Origin: Streptomyces sp. CB02959
GTDB lineage: Bacteria; Actinomycetota; Actinomycetes; Streptomycetales; Streptomycetaceae
Reading direction: 5' to 3'
Length of the DNA: 64,000 bases
Assembly: GCF_002803155.1 (NCBI RefSeq)
Contig: NZ_NNBP01000009.1
Coordinates: 297,882-361,881, forward strand
Part shown: positions 8,986 to 17,760 of the stretch, in pieces
How positions within the stretch are numbered: position 1 is the stretch's first letter
Layout: each line of letters starts with the position of its first letter
Notes under the pieces: generated by a model
What the model was told of the DNA's origin: nothing
The model's database searches: none
Seen by the model: the letters and a program-made list of their open reading frames with translations, nothing else
Position numbers and translations under genes: made by a program

Positions 8986-11880
8986 TCAGTCCTGGCCCGA
9001 CCGCGGTGCCCGTGCCTCGCGTATGCCGGAGGAGCGGAGGACCTCGGCGAGCTGGGCACGCTCGGCGATGCCCAACTTGCGGTACACGCTGGTCAGATGC
9101 ATCTCGACCGTGCGGACGCTGACGTACAGCGACTGCGCGATCGAGCGGTTTCCGGCGCCGCCGGCGGCGAGACTGGCGACCGTGCGCTCCATGCTGGTGA
9201 GCAGGTCCAGCGGCGAGGTGGTCATCTTCCGCATACGACCGCCCGCGGCCACCAGCGCACCGCGGGCGTCCTGGCCCAGCGCGAGGGCGCCGCAGCGCTG
9301 GGCGAGACCGGCGGCGGTGCGCAGGTGCTCGCGTGCGGTGCGCCGGTCGCCGTTGACCAACAGGGCCTTTCCCAGGACGAGTTCGGCACGGGCGTGTTCG
9401 ACGCGGGCCGGTGAGGCGGACAGTTCCCGCACCGCCTCGCCCAGCAGCTCCACACCTTCTTCGCCGGGGGTGGCCACGCCGCGTGCCAGGGCGGCCAGCC
9501 CGAGGACGCGCGGGGTGCCCCACTGCCGGGCGAGCCACGTACCGTGCGCGGCGGGCTCCTGGGCCTCCTCGACCCGGCCCAGTTCGGCGAGCACGCAGGC
9601 CGCCTCCACCCACCAGGGCAGGTATGCCGGATGGCGCACCTCGGCCTCCTCCAGCGCCCTGCCGCACTCACGGAACAGCTCCAGCGCGCCCTCGGCGTCC
9701 CCCAACGCGTGGCGGGCACGGCCGTAGGCCATCAGGTAGCGGTGGTAGGTCCACACGTACTGCTCGCACCACACGGGCTCGGTGCCGGCCAGCAGCCGCT
9801 CGGCGGAGGCGGCCTCGCCCCGGTCCACCAGTACGCCCGCCAGGGCCAGGCGGGGCAGGGCCATGGTGTCGCCCCAGCGTTCCGCGCCGCTGATCTGGAC
9901 CGCCGTTCTGGCATCCGCGAGCGCGTCCGGGAGGGCGCCCAGGCTGTGCTGGAGCGTGGAGCGGGTGGAGAGGGCCAGGGCGTAGGTCCATACGGCGGAG
10001 TTCTCCCGGCCGTGCCGCAGCACGCGGTCCAGCGCGTGCAGCGCCTCCTCGGTGCGGTCGGCGAGGCCGAGGACGAACGCCGAGTTGATCAGGGTCCAGC
10101 TCTTCAGGCGCAGTTGCGGGCTGGAGGTCGCGCGCAAGGCCACCTGGACGGCCGGTTCGGGGGGCTGGCCGTCGAGTGCCGTCAGTACGGCCATGGCCGC
10201 CAGCTTCTCGCACTGGGCGGGGGTGTCGCCCTCGGGCACGGTCATCGCCGCGGCCCGCTTCCGGGTCGCGGCGAACGTGCTGCGCCCGTGCGAGCCGACG
10301 ATCAGGAACACCGACTCGACGAGCGTGCGCAGTTCCCGGTCGGCCGGCACGGGGTCGGGGCCGAGTTCGGCGTCGAGCGCGTCCAGGACGTCTTCGAGGA
10401 TGCCCAGGGCGACGGAGCACTCGCGTGCGGCCAGGCCGGTCAGGCCGAACTGCGCGGCGATCCGCGCCCGGGTGCGTACGTCGACGCTCGGCGCCAGCGC
10501 TTCGCGGAGCAGGGCGACGGCCTCGGGCGGGTCGGTCTCGGCCAGCGCCCTGGCCAGTCGGACGCGGACCTCCACGCTGTCGGGGTCCGCTTCCAGTACC
10601 CGGTACAGGTAGCGGGCCGCGATCCCCAGAGCGCCGCGCTCCTCGGCGTGGGCCGCGGCTTCCAGCAGGACCCCGGGCATCCACGGTTCGCAGATCGAGG
10701 GCAGCGGCAGGAGGTGCTCGGCGACCTCCTCGGCGGGCCGGCCCGCGTCGCTCAGGAGCAGGGCCGCCCGCGCCCGCAGGTCCGACAGCGCTCGGGTGTC
10801 CAGGGGCGCCAGCGCCGCCGCGCGCAACGCGCCGTCCGCCAGGGCCCCGCCGCCGGGCGCCAGTCCGGCCTCGCGCAGTACCGTCAGAACGTCCTCGACG
10901 AGGTCTGCGGGGACGGCGGCCAGGGGGCCCACGTGGTCGGCGCCGCGCTCACCGAGGACCGCCACCGCCCGCGCGACCTCGCCGACCCAGGACGGCTGGC
11001 GGTCCAGGAGTTCGCGTGCCCAGCGCGCCAGGACGCGACCGCCGGTCTCGGCGATCCGGTCGGCGCCGCCCACTCCCGGCCCGGCGCCCTCGGCCCGCAG
11101 TTCGCGCAGCAGCCGGCCCAGGAGGCGGGGGTTGCCGCCGGTCGCTGCCCGTGCGCGGGTGACGAAGACGGGGTCGGCGGGTACGGGGAAGAAGTCCTTG
11201 ACGATCTCGGCGACATCGGGTTCGGTCAGCGGTCCCAGGCGCAGCGTCGTCGTGCGGTGGTAGGCGGCCAGGTCCGCCAGGGCGTGGTAGGCCGGGCCAC
11301 GGCGGGTGAGGGCGGCCTCGGACTGCTGGGTGAGGACGATGAACAGCGGGAGGCCGTCGGACCGGCGGAGCAGGAATTCCAGCCAGCGCAGGGAGAGTTC
11401 GTCGCAGTGGTGGACGTCGTCCAGGGCCAGCACGAGCGGGCCGCGGCTCAGGGTGTCGGCCGTGCGGCGGTGCAGGTCGTGGAACGCGTGCTGGACAGCG
11501 GGAGCGTGCGGCGGCTCACCGGCCAGCGCGCCGGGGGCGAGTGCGGGGAGGGCGAGTGTGGGGAGGGCGTGGCGGGTGGCGCCTTCACGTGGGGCACCCT
11601 GTGCGGTCGGGCCGAATAAAGTCCGTAACCCGCTGAAGGCCGCGTCCGACGCGCCCTCTTCGCAGGTGCCCCGCAGAACCGTCGCGTGCCGGCGGGCGTC
11701 TTCGCCGAGGAAGGCACTCAGGAGAGCGGACTTGCCGATTCCGGTCGGGCCGGTCACGACCGCCGAGCACGCACGCCCGGAACGCGCGTGATGGGCGGAG
11801 CGGTTGAGCTCTCTCACGACATCGGCTCGGCCCGCCAAGGCGCTGCCTATATCAGGATCTAAGCTCCGACTCCGCACCAT
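8986..11880 (-). CDS. LAL-family LuxR regulator, first of three (NysRI/AmphRI-like)
   Basis: A 964-residue LAL regulator and first gene of the three-gene LAL operon. Walker A is intact (TGPTGIGKSALL near residue 45), Walker B is VLALDDVHHCD, and the C-terminal LuxR HTH is GNRSIAQSLYVSVRTVEMHL. Three TTA codons are seen at 11860-11862, 11617-11619 and 11626-11628, all in the first ~90 codons, a typical position for bldA-dependent developmental control. The start ATG 11880 has GAGGAG upstream; a longer frame to 11907 has no ribosome site. It is the only one of the three LALs with a canonical P-loop. A PimM-like palindrome lies about 550 bp upstream at 12433. Confidence 0.88.
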   Translation of the reverse strand: MVRSRSLDPDIGSALAGRADVVRELNRSAHHARSGRACSAVVTGPTGIGKSALLSAFLGEDARRHATVLRGTCEEGASDAAFSGLRTLFGPTAQGAPREGATRHALPTLALPALAPGALAGEPPHAPAVQHAFHDLHRRTADTLSRGPLVLALDDVHHCDELSLRWLEFLLRRSDGLPLFIVLTQQSEAALTRRGPAYHALADLAAYHRTTTLRLGPLTEPDVAEIVKDFFPVPADPVFVTRARAATGGNPRLLGRLLRELRAEGAGPGVGGADRIAETGGRVLARWARELLDRQPSWVGEVARAVAVLGERGADHVGPLAAVPADLVEDVLTVLREAGLAPGGGALADGALRAAALAPLDTRALSDLRARAALLLSDAGRPAEEVAEHLLPLPSICEPWMPGVLLEAAAHAEERGALGIAARYLYRVLEADPDSVEVRVRLARALAETDPPEAVALLREALAPSVDVRTRARIAAQFGLTGLAARECSVALGILEDVLDALDAELGPDPVPADRELRTLVESVFLIVGSHGRSTFAATRKRAAAMTVPEGDTPAQCEKLAAMAVLTALDGQPPEPAVQVALRATSSPQLRLKSWTLINSAFVLGLADRTEEALHALDRVLRHGRENSAVWTYALALSTRSTLQHSLGALPDALADARTAVQISGAERWGDTMALPRLALAGVLVDRGEAASAERLLAGTEPVWCEQYVWTYHRYLMAYGRARHALGDAEGALELFRECGRALEEAEVRHPAYLPWWVEAACVLAELGRVEEAQEPAAHGTWLARQWGTPRVLGLAALARGVATPGEEGVELLGEAVRELSASPARVEHARAELVLGKALLVNGDRRTAREHLRTAAGLAQRCGALALGQDARGALVAAGGRMRKMTTSPLDLLTSMERTVASLAAGGAGNRSIAQSLYVSVRTVEMHLTSVYRKLGIAERAQLAEVLRSSGIREARAPRSGQD

Positions 11881-12432
11881 AGGACTCCTCGCACTTCGGA
11901 GACACAACGGATGTGACGGGGCGTCACCACATCGAACTGTAAATCACCCTAAAGAGTGATGTCTCGTGTGCGTTAGAGTACATGATCAACAGCAAACGGA
12001 GCCAGCAACACGCCCGGGCGCGCCGACTCCCTTTCTGCCGACCGGTGTTCACATGGAGGCGCCGCTACGGCGGGGCCGGATGGCCGAGGAAGAAGCGACC
12101 GCCCGCCTGGACCGGGTGCTCCGAGGCACCCGTGGCGTGCCCGTCAGTCTTAGGCGCCCTTCAGAGTCGGCCCCCCTGGTCGCCGGTGTGCCGCACCGAC
12201 GGCACCCACCGAGGACGACGGCCCTGCCGGCACCTGGAGGAACCGCGAGGACCGACCGCCCGGGTGCGGGAAGCGGACGCACTCGCGCGGGCGGTCGCAC
12301 CGGGCCGGAACCCGTCCGCTGCGATGGTCGACATGACTCCGGCCCCTCCTCCTGGCCATGGCACCGGACCGGTCCGCCGGGGTACGGCGGACGATCACCG
12401 GACCGGTGTTCCCCCATCCCACCGGGAGGATG

Positions 12433-12448
12433 ACGGGAAATTCCGTAG
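12433..12448. promoter_or_regulatory. Candidate PAS-LuxR operator upstream of the LAL operon
   Basis: ACGGGAAATTCCGTAG, minus strand CTACGGAATTTCCCGT, resembles the PimM operator and shares the CTACGGAA half-site with the copies at 2062 and 13805. It is about 550 bp upstream of the first LAL start. The distance is long, so control of the LAL genes by the PAS-LuxR protein is inferred only. Confidence 0.5.
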
Positions 12449-12545
12449 TCTCCTCGATCGCGTTCGCAAAGTCCCGCCTGTTGGGCGGCGACTTCGCGGA
12501 CACGCCCTGGGCTCCGTGCGACGGCCCGGTCGCCGTGTCGAAGCG

Positions 12546-12597
12546 GTACGGGCTACCCCGGGGGCTGACGACGCCGCAGGTCCGGGGTATCCCGTAC
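12546..12597 (-). terminator. Hairpin downstream of the GDP-mannose dehydratase gene
   Basis: GTACGGGCTACCCC (12546-12559) and GGGGTATCCCGTAC (12584-12597) are inverted repeats of 14 bp with one mismatch, starting 13 bp after the dehydratase stop. No U-tract follows, which is common for actinomycete terminators. Confidence 0.55.
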
Positions 12598-12609
12598 GCT
12601 CCGGCCGGA

Positions 12610-13641
12610 CTACCAGCTACCGGCCAGCAGCAGATCCCCGAACTCCCGCTCGCGGGACGCCTGGCGCAGGTCGGAGTCGACCATCATGCGCATCAGCTCG
12701 GGGAAGTCGACGCTGGGCTCCCAGCCCAGCTGGGTGCGGGCGCGCTCGGCGTCCGCGCACAGGATCTCCACCTCGGCCGGGCGCACCAGCGAGGGGTCGA
12801 TGCTGACGTAGTCCTCCCAGTTCAGGCCCACGTGCTCGAAGGCGATGCGGACGGCGTCGCGGACCGAGTGCATCTGGCCGGTACCGATCACGTAGTCGCC
12901 GGGCTCGTCCTGCTGGAGCATCAGGTGCATGGCGCGGACGTAGTCGCCGGCGAAGCCCCAGTCGCGCACGGCGTCGAGGTTGCCCAGGGACATCTTGTCC
13001 TGGTAGCCGAGCTTGATACGGGCCACCGCGAGGGAGATCTTCCGGGTCACGAACTCCGCACCCCGGCGCGGCGACTCGTGGTTGAACAGCATGCCGGAGA
13101 CCGCGTACATCCCGAAGGACTCGCGGTAGTTGCGGGTGATGAAGTGACCGTAGGTCTTCGCGACGCCGTACGGGCTGCGCGGCCGGAAGATGGTGGTCTC
13201 GCACTGCGGGGTCTCGACGACCTTGCCGAACATCTCCGACGAGGACGCCTGGTAGAAGCGAATCTGGGCGCCGTCGCTGCTCCGCGAGCCGTTCAGGCCG
13301 CTGACCATGCGGATCGCCTCCAGCATGCGCAGCACGCCCATGCCGTTGATCTCGGTGACGAGTTCCGCCTGCTGCCAGGACATCGGCACGAAGGAGATCG
13401 CGCCGAGGTTGTAGATCTCGTCGGGCTGCACCTTGTCGACGGCCGACACCAGGCTGGCCTGGTCCATCAGGTCACCGTCGACGAAGGACAGGTCGGAGAC
13501 CAGTCGGCTCACCCGCGACTTCCGGGGATTCGCCTGGCCACGTATCAGGCCCCACACTTGGTAGCCCTGCGCGAGCAGGTGCTCGGCCAGATAGGAGCCG
13601 TCCTGACCGGTAATTCCGGTGATCAGCGCACGCTTGGACAT
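12610..13641 (-). CDS. gmd: GDP-mannose 4,6-dehydratase (NysDIII/AmphDIII-like)
   Basis: A 343-residue extended short-chain dehydrogenase converting GDP-mannose to GDP-4-keto-6-deoxymannose. The NAD(P)-binding glycine motif is TGITGQDGSYLAE at residue 8, the catalytic Tyr-Lys pair is in SPYGVAKTYGH, and the Ser/Glu active-site segment is QASSSEMFG. Full family length. In polyene clusters this enzyme supplies the intermediate for GDP-mycosamine. Its position, divergent from two ABC transporter genes, is the same as in nystatin and amphotericin clusters, which supports that role over a cell-wall role. Start ATG 13641 has a strong GGAGGAAAGGA ribosome site. PimM-like operators lie 150-180 bp upstream. 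Confidence 0.93.
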   Translation of the reverse strand: MSKRALITGITGQDGSYLAEHLLAQGYQVWGLIRGQANPRKSRVSRLVSDLSFVDGDLMDQASLVSAVDKVQPDEIYNLGAISFVPMSWQQAELVTEINGMGVLRMLEAIRMVSGLNGSRSSDGAQIRFYQASSSEMFGKVVETPQCETTIFRPRSPYGVAKTYGHFITRNYRESFGMYAVSGMLFNHESPRRGAEFVTRKISLAVARIKLGYQDKMSLGNLDAVRDWGFAGDYVRAMHLMLQQDEPGDYVIGTGQMHSVRDAVRIAFEHVGLNWEDYVSIDPSLVRPAEVEILCADAERARTQLGWEPSVDFPELMRMMVDSDLRQASREREFGDLLLAGSW

Positions 13642-13785
13642 CTCATTCCTTTCCTCCGCTTAGAACAGACCGCCCAAACGCAGAGCCGAGTCTGCCACTT
13701 GACCTCTCGGCGTCGAATGGCGTCGAAATAACGCCGCGGTCCGGACGCCGGATAAGCGCACGCTTCCAAGCGGCCGGTCGTGATG

Positions 13786-13820
13786 TCAAGAAATTCCGGT
13801 AACACTACGGAATTCCGGAG
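13786..13820. promoter_or_regulatory. Two adjacent candidate PAS-LuxR operators in the dehydratase/ABC divergent promoter
   Basis: CTACGGAATTCCGGAG (13805-13820) is a near-perfect palindrome and the best match in the window to the PimM operator. A weaker site, TCAAGAAATTCCGGTA, occupies 13786-13801, centred 19 bp away. Together they could control both divergent transcription units. Confidence 0.65.
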
Positions 13821-13902
13821 TCCCCGCCCTCGTGTGTTCACGGCGCGTTCGGGACCGGGTCGCCGGAACCGGCGCGGCCCCGTGGCACCCGGCAGCAGGA
13901 CA

Positions 13903-13919
13903 CTACGGATTTTCCGGTG
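13903..13919. promoter_or_regulatory. Further PAS-LuxR operator-like site upstream of the ABC genes
   Basis: CTACGGATTTTCCGGTG repeats the CTACGGA half-site with TTCCGG one base further out than in the 13805 copy. It lies about 100 bp upstream of the preferred ABC start (14019). It also overlaps the longest possible open frame start at 13917, which argues against that start. Confidence 0.5.
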
Positions 13920-14018
13920 TGCGGTGCGCTGCACTGTCCGGACGTGCCCCGCCCAGGCCCGGTGGGCGCCTCATCCGCGCCGCCGACCGGACCTGCCCGT
14001 CTCCTGGAGCGTCACCCG

Positions 14019-15827
14019 GTGCTGCTCAGAATCCTGCGAACCCGACTGCGTCCCCACCGGCGCGCCGTCACCCTGCTGGGGCTCCTGCAACTGGTCCAGA
14101 TCATGGCCACTCTGGCCCTGCCGACGATGGGCGCCGCAGTCATCGACCACGGCGTGATCAGGGGTGACAGCGGCTACATCGTCCGGATCGGCCTGGGCAT
14201 GCTGGCCGTTGCGCTGGTGCAGATCACGACGTCCGTGGGCGCGGTGTCACTGAGCGCGCGGACCGCCATGGCGATGGGCCGCGATCTGCGTTCGGCCGTC
14301 TTCCGCCGGGTGCTGGACTTCTCGGCCCGCGAGGTCGGGCAGTTCGGCACGCCGTCGCTCATGACGCGCACCGTCAACGACGTCCAGCAGGTGCAGATGC
14401 TGGCACTGTCCGCGTTCGGCGTCGCCGTGTCGGCGCCCCTGATGTGTCTGGGCAGCATCGGTCTCGCACTCCAGCAGGACATTCCGCTCTCAGTGCTCCT
14501 GGTGGCACTGATGGTGGCCCTCGGATTGTCCTTCGGTCTCATTCTCGGCCGCACCGATCCGTTCTACGAACGTATGCAGAAATACTTGGACCGCGTGAAC
14601 GGCCTGCTACGCGAACGCATCACGGGAGTCCGCGTCGTACGGGCTTTTGTGCGTGACGGACACGAAGGCGAGCGATTCGGCCGAACCAATTCCGAATTGT
14701 GTGACATCTCGTTGCGCGTCGGCCGGCTGCTGGCCACCATCGCCCCCGTCGTGCTGCTGGTCCTGAACGGCTTCATGGCCGCGGTGGTGTGGATCGGCGC
14801 CCACCGCATCGACTCCGGGGCGATGCGGTTCGGTGCGCTCAGCGCGTTTCTGAGCTACCTGACGCTGATTTTGATGTCGGTGTTGATGGTGACCTTCGTG
14901 TGCCTGGCGATGCCGCGCGCACGGGTCTCGGCCGAGCGCATCCAGCAGGTGCTGACGACCGAGCCGAGCGTGACGGCGCCGCCCCGACCGGTTCACACCG
15001 CGCCCGCGACCGGCCGACTCGACCTGCGTGGCGCCGGGTTCCGGTACCCGGGGGCGAAGGAGCCGGTGCTGAGCGGGATCGACCTGAGTGCCGGCCCCGG
15101 CGAGACGGTGGCGATCCTCGGCAGCACCGGCAGCGGCAAGACCACCCTGCTCAACCTCGTACTGCGGCACTTCGACGCCACCGAGGGCTCCGTCCACGTG
15201 GGCGGCGTCGACGTCCGCGCCCTGGACCCGGAGACGTTGCGCCGCACCGTCGGCTTCGTCCCGCAGCGGGCGTACCTCTTCTCCGGCACCGTCGCCGACA
15301 ACCTGCGGTTCGGCAACCCCGACGCCACCGACGACGACCTCTGGCACGCGCTGGAGATCGCGCAGGCCCGCGAGTTCGTCCAGCGCCTGCCCGAGGGACT
15401 CGACTCGCCGATCACACAGGGCGGCACCAACGTGTCCGGCGGCCAGCGGCAGCGACTGGCGATCGCCCGCACCCTGCTGCGCCGACCGGACATCTACCTC
15501 TTCGACGACTGCTTCTCCGCGCTGGACTACGCCACCGACGCCGCACTGCGGGCCGCCCTGGCACCGGAGATCTCCCGGGCGACGGTGCTCACCGTCGCCC
15601 AGCGCGTCAGCAGCGTCCAGCACGCGCAGCGCATCGTGGTCCTGGACGAGGGCCGGGTGGCCGCCACCGGGACACACCAGGAACTGCTGCGTACCAGTAC
15701 GGCGTACCAGGAAATCGCCCGGTCCCAACTCACCGCGATCCCCCACCACTACGGCGGCTCCGACCCGGACGCCACGGCCGTCACGACCCCTCAGGAGGCT
15801 GTCCATGGTCTCGGCGGACAGCTCTAA
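14019..15827 (+). CDS. ABC exporter half-transporter 1 (NysH/AmphH-like; degenerate-site NBD)
   Basis: About 602 residues: an N-terminal six-helix exporter membrane domain followed by a nucleotide-binding domain. Walker A is GSTGSGKTT and the signature is NVSGGQRQRL. Walker B ends in YLFDDCFSALD, so the catalytic Glu is Asp, and the switch His is Gln (TVAQRVSS). These changes mark the degenerate-site partner of a heterodimeric exporter. Start chosen as GTG 14019 (LLRILRTRLRPHRRAV) because that matches family N-termini and follows CTGGAG; longer frames from 13917 or 13962 overlap the operator or lack family similarity. It overlaps the next gene by 23 nt. Role inferred: export of the polyene. 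Confidence 0.88.
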   Translation: MLLRILRTRLRPHRRAVTLLGLLQLVQIMATLALPTMGAAVIDHGVIRGDSGYIVRIGLGMLAVALVQITTSVGAVSLSARTAMAMGRDLRSAVFRRVLDFSAREVGQFGTPSLMTRTVNDVQQVQMLALSAFGVAVSAPLMCLGSIGLALQQDIPLSVLLVALMVALGLSFGLILGRTDPFYERMQKYLDRVNGLLRERITGVRVVRAFVRDGHEGERFGRTNSELCDISLRVGRLLATIAPVVLLVLNGFMAAVVWIGAHRIDSGAMRFGALSAFLSYLTLILMSVLMVTFVCLAMPRARVSAERIQQVLTTEPSVTAPPRPVHTAPATGRLDLRGAGFRYPGAKEPVLSGIDLSAGPGETVAILGSTGSGKTTLLNLVLRHFDATEGSVHVGGVDVRALDPETLRRTVGFVPQRAYLFSGTVADNLRFGNPDATDDDLWHALEIAQAREFVQRLPEGLDSPITQGGTNVSGGQRQRLAIARTLLRRPDIYLFDDCFSALDYATDAALRAALAPEISRATVLTVAQRVSSVQHAQRIVVLDEGRVAATGTHQELLRTSTAYQEIARSQLTAIPHHYGGSDPDATAVTTPQEAVHGLGGQL

Positions 15828-17631
15828 CCGCGGGCGGCGCGGCCCCGCCCGCCACACGCTGGGACTGCTGCGGCCGCACCGCGCCCTCGTCGCCGTGGCG
15901 GTCGCCCTCGGCATCGGCGGCGTCGTGCTCAACGCGGCGGGCCCGATACTCCTCGGCCGGGCCACCGACCTCGTCTTCGACGGCATCCGGCACGCCCACG
16001 GCTCCCGAGGAGTCGACTTCGACGCGATCGCCCGGGTGCTGCTGATCGCGCTCGGGCTGTTCGCCACCGCCTCCTTCCTCACCCTCCTCCAGGGCCGGCT
16101 GGTCGCGACGGTCGTGCAGCGTGTGGTCTTCACGCTGCGCCGGAACGTGGAGACCAAGCTCGCCCGCCTGCCGCTGCGGTACTTCGACCGCAACCCGGCG
16201 GGCGAGGTCCTCAGCCGGGTCACCAATGACGTGGACAACCTCCAGCAGACCCTCCAGCAGACCCTCAGCCAGCTGATCACCGCGGCGTTCTCGGTACTGA
16301 GCATGCTGGTGCTGATGCTCGTCGTCTCACCGCTGCTGGCACTGATCATGCTGGCCTGCCTGCCGGTGTCCGTCGTGCTCGCGGCCCTGATCAGCAAGCG
16401 CGCGCAGCCGCGGTTCGCCGACCAGTGGTCCGCCACCGGAGCGCTGAACGCCCACGTCGAGGAGGTCTACACCGGCCATGCGCTGGTCAAGGGCTTCGGG
16501 CGGCGCGAGCAGGCCGAGCGCGCCTTCGACGAGCACAACGAAGCCCTCTACCGCGCCGGCGCACGGGCCCAGTTCAGCTCCGGCGCCATCGAGCCGTCGA
16601 TGATGTTCGTCTCCAACCTCGGCTATGTCGTCGTGGCGGTCGTCGGCGCGCTCCGCGTGGTCGCCGGGACCCTGTCCATCGGCGACGTCCAGGCGTTCAT
16701 CCTCTACTCCCGGCAGTTCAGCCAGCCGATCGTGGAGGTCGCCGGCATCGCCGGCCGCCTGCAGTCCGCCCTCGCCTCCGCGGAGCGGATCCGCGACCTC
16801 CTGGAAGCGGACGAGCAGGAACCCGACCCCGACCGCCCCTCCCGGCTCCAGAACGTCCGCGGACACGTCCGGTTCGACAAGGTCCACTTCCGCTACTCCC
16901 CCGACACCCCGCTCATCGAGGACCTCTCCCTCACCGTCGAACCCGGCCGGACCGTGGCGGTCGTCGGCCCGACCGGCGCGGGCAAGACCACCCTGGGCAA
17001 CCTCCTCATGCGCTTCTACGAAACCGACCAGGGGCGCATCCTCCTCGACGGCACCGACATCACCACCCTGACCCGCGAGGAACTGCGCTCCCACATCGGC
17101 CTGGTGCTCCAGGACGCCTGGCTCTTCTCCGGCACCATCGCCGAGAACATCGCCTACGGACGCCCCGACGCCACCCGCGAGGAGATCGTGGCCGCCGCCC
17201 GCGCCACCTGCGCCGACCGCTTCATCCGCACCCTGCCGGACGGCTACGACACCGTCCTGGACGAGGAGTCCACCAACGTCAGCGCCGGCGAGCGACAGCT
17301 CATCACCATCGCGCGGGCCTTCCTGGCACGGCCCTCGATCCTGCTCCTGGACGAGGCGACCAGCTCCGTCGACACCCGCACGGAGGTGCTCATCCAGCGC
17401 GCGATGCACTCGCTGCGCGCGGGCCGCACCAGCTTCGTCATCGCCCACCGCCTCTCCACCATCCGCGACGCGGACCTGATCCTCGTCATGGAGAGCGGCC
17501 GCATCGTCGAACAGGGCACCCACGACCAGCTCATGGCCGCCGCGGGGCCCTACGCCCGCCTGCACTCGGCGGTGGAGGACGGGGCGGGGCTGGAGGACGG
17601 TGCGGGACTGGAGGACGCCGCCGCACGTTGA
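15805..17631 (+). CDS. ABC exporter half-transporter 2 (NysG/AmphG-like; catalytic Walker B)
   Basis: A 608-residue membrane-plus-NBD protein. Walker A is VGPTGAGKTT, Walker B LLLDEATSSVD with its catalytic Glu, and the switch His is present (IAHRLST). Its signature is NVSAGERQL in place of LSGGQ, which complements the altered Walker B and switch of the preceding protein: together they would form one degenerate and one canonical ATP site. Start ATG 15805 follows CAGGAGG; the frame is open upstream, but the 5' extension overlaps the preceding gene's NBD. The C-terminus ends in a repeated acidic GAGLED segment. Probably the second subunit of the polyene exporter. Confidence 0.9.
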   Translation: MVSADSSNRGRRGPARHTLGLLRPHRALVAVAVALGIGGVVLNAAGPILLGRATDLVFDGIRHAHGSRGVDFDAIARVLLIALGLFATASFLTLLQGRLVATVVQRVVFTLRRNVETKLARLPLRYFDRNPAGEVLSRVTNDVDNLQQTLQQTLSQLITAAFSVLSMLVLMLVVSPLLALIMLACLPVSVVLAALISKRAQPRFADQWSATGALNAHVEEVYTGHALVKGFGRREQAERAFDEHNEALYRAGARAQFSSGAIEPSMMFVSNLGYVVVAVVGALRVVAGTLSIGDVQAFILYSRQFSQPIVEVAGIAGRLQSALASAERIRDLLEADEQEPDPDRPSRLQNVRGHVRFDKVHFRYSPDTPLIEDLSLTVEPGRTVAVVGPTGAGKTTLGNLLMRFYETDQGRILLDGTDITTLTREELRSHIGLVLQDAWLFSGTIAENIAYGRPDATREEIVAAARATCADRFIRTLPDGYDTVLDEESTNVSAGERQLITIARAFLARPSILLLDEATSSVDTRTEVLIQRAMHSLRAGRTSFVIAHRLSTIRDADLILVMESGRIVEQGTHDQLMAAAGPYARLHSAVEDGAGLEDGAGLEDAAAR

Positions 17632-17760
17632 ACCGGCCCGTGCCGCAGCAGGCGGGACACGCCGCCCCGCCCCCGCCCCCTCGTCCCCACGCCGGAACAC
17701 CGCACCGTACCGCCCCGCACCGCACGACCTGCCGAAACGCTCAACGGAGCCGATCCACCA

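Larger units (their letters stand above)
11881..12609. other. 729-bp regulatory gap between LAL operon and dehydratase gene
   Basis: No open frame here has convincing protein-like composition; the frames present are shadows of GC-rich DNA. It contains a PimM-like palindrome (12433-12448), a hairpin terminator for the dehydratase gene (12546-12597), and repeated CACCGGACCGGT palindromic segments near 12361 and 12400. The promoter of the LAL operon must lie here, possibly with a long untranslated leader. Confidence 0.55.

Noticed and set aside
12049..12417. Minus-strand frame starting just after the 12433 operator
   Set aside because: Composition is Arg/Pro/Gly rich with no family likeness and no ribosome site; treated as noncoding leader.
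13917..14018. Upstream extension of the first ABC gene
   Set aside because: It overlaps the operator-like site at 13903-13919, lacks a ribosome site and does not match family N-termini.
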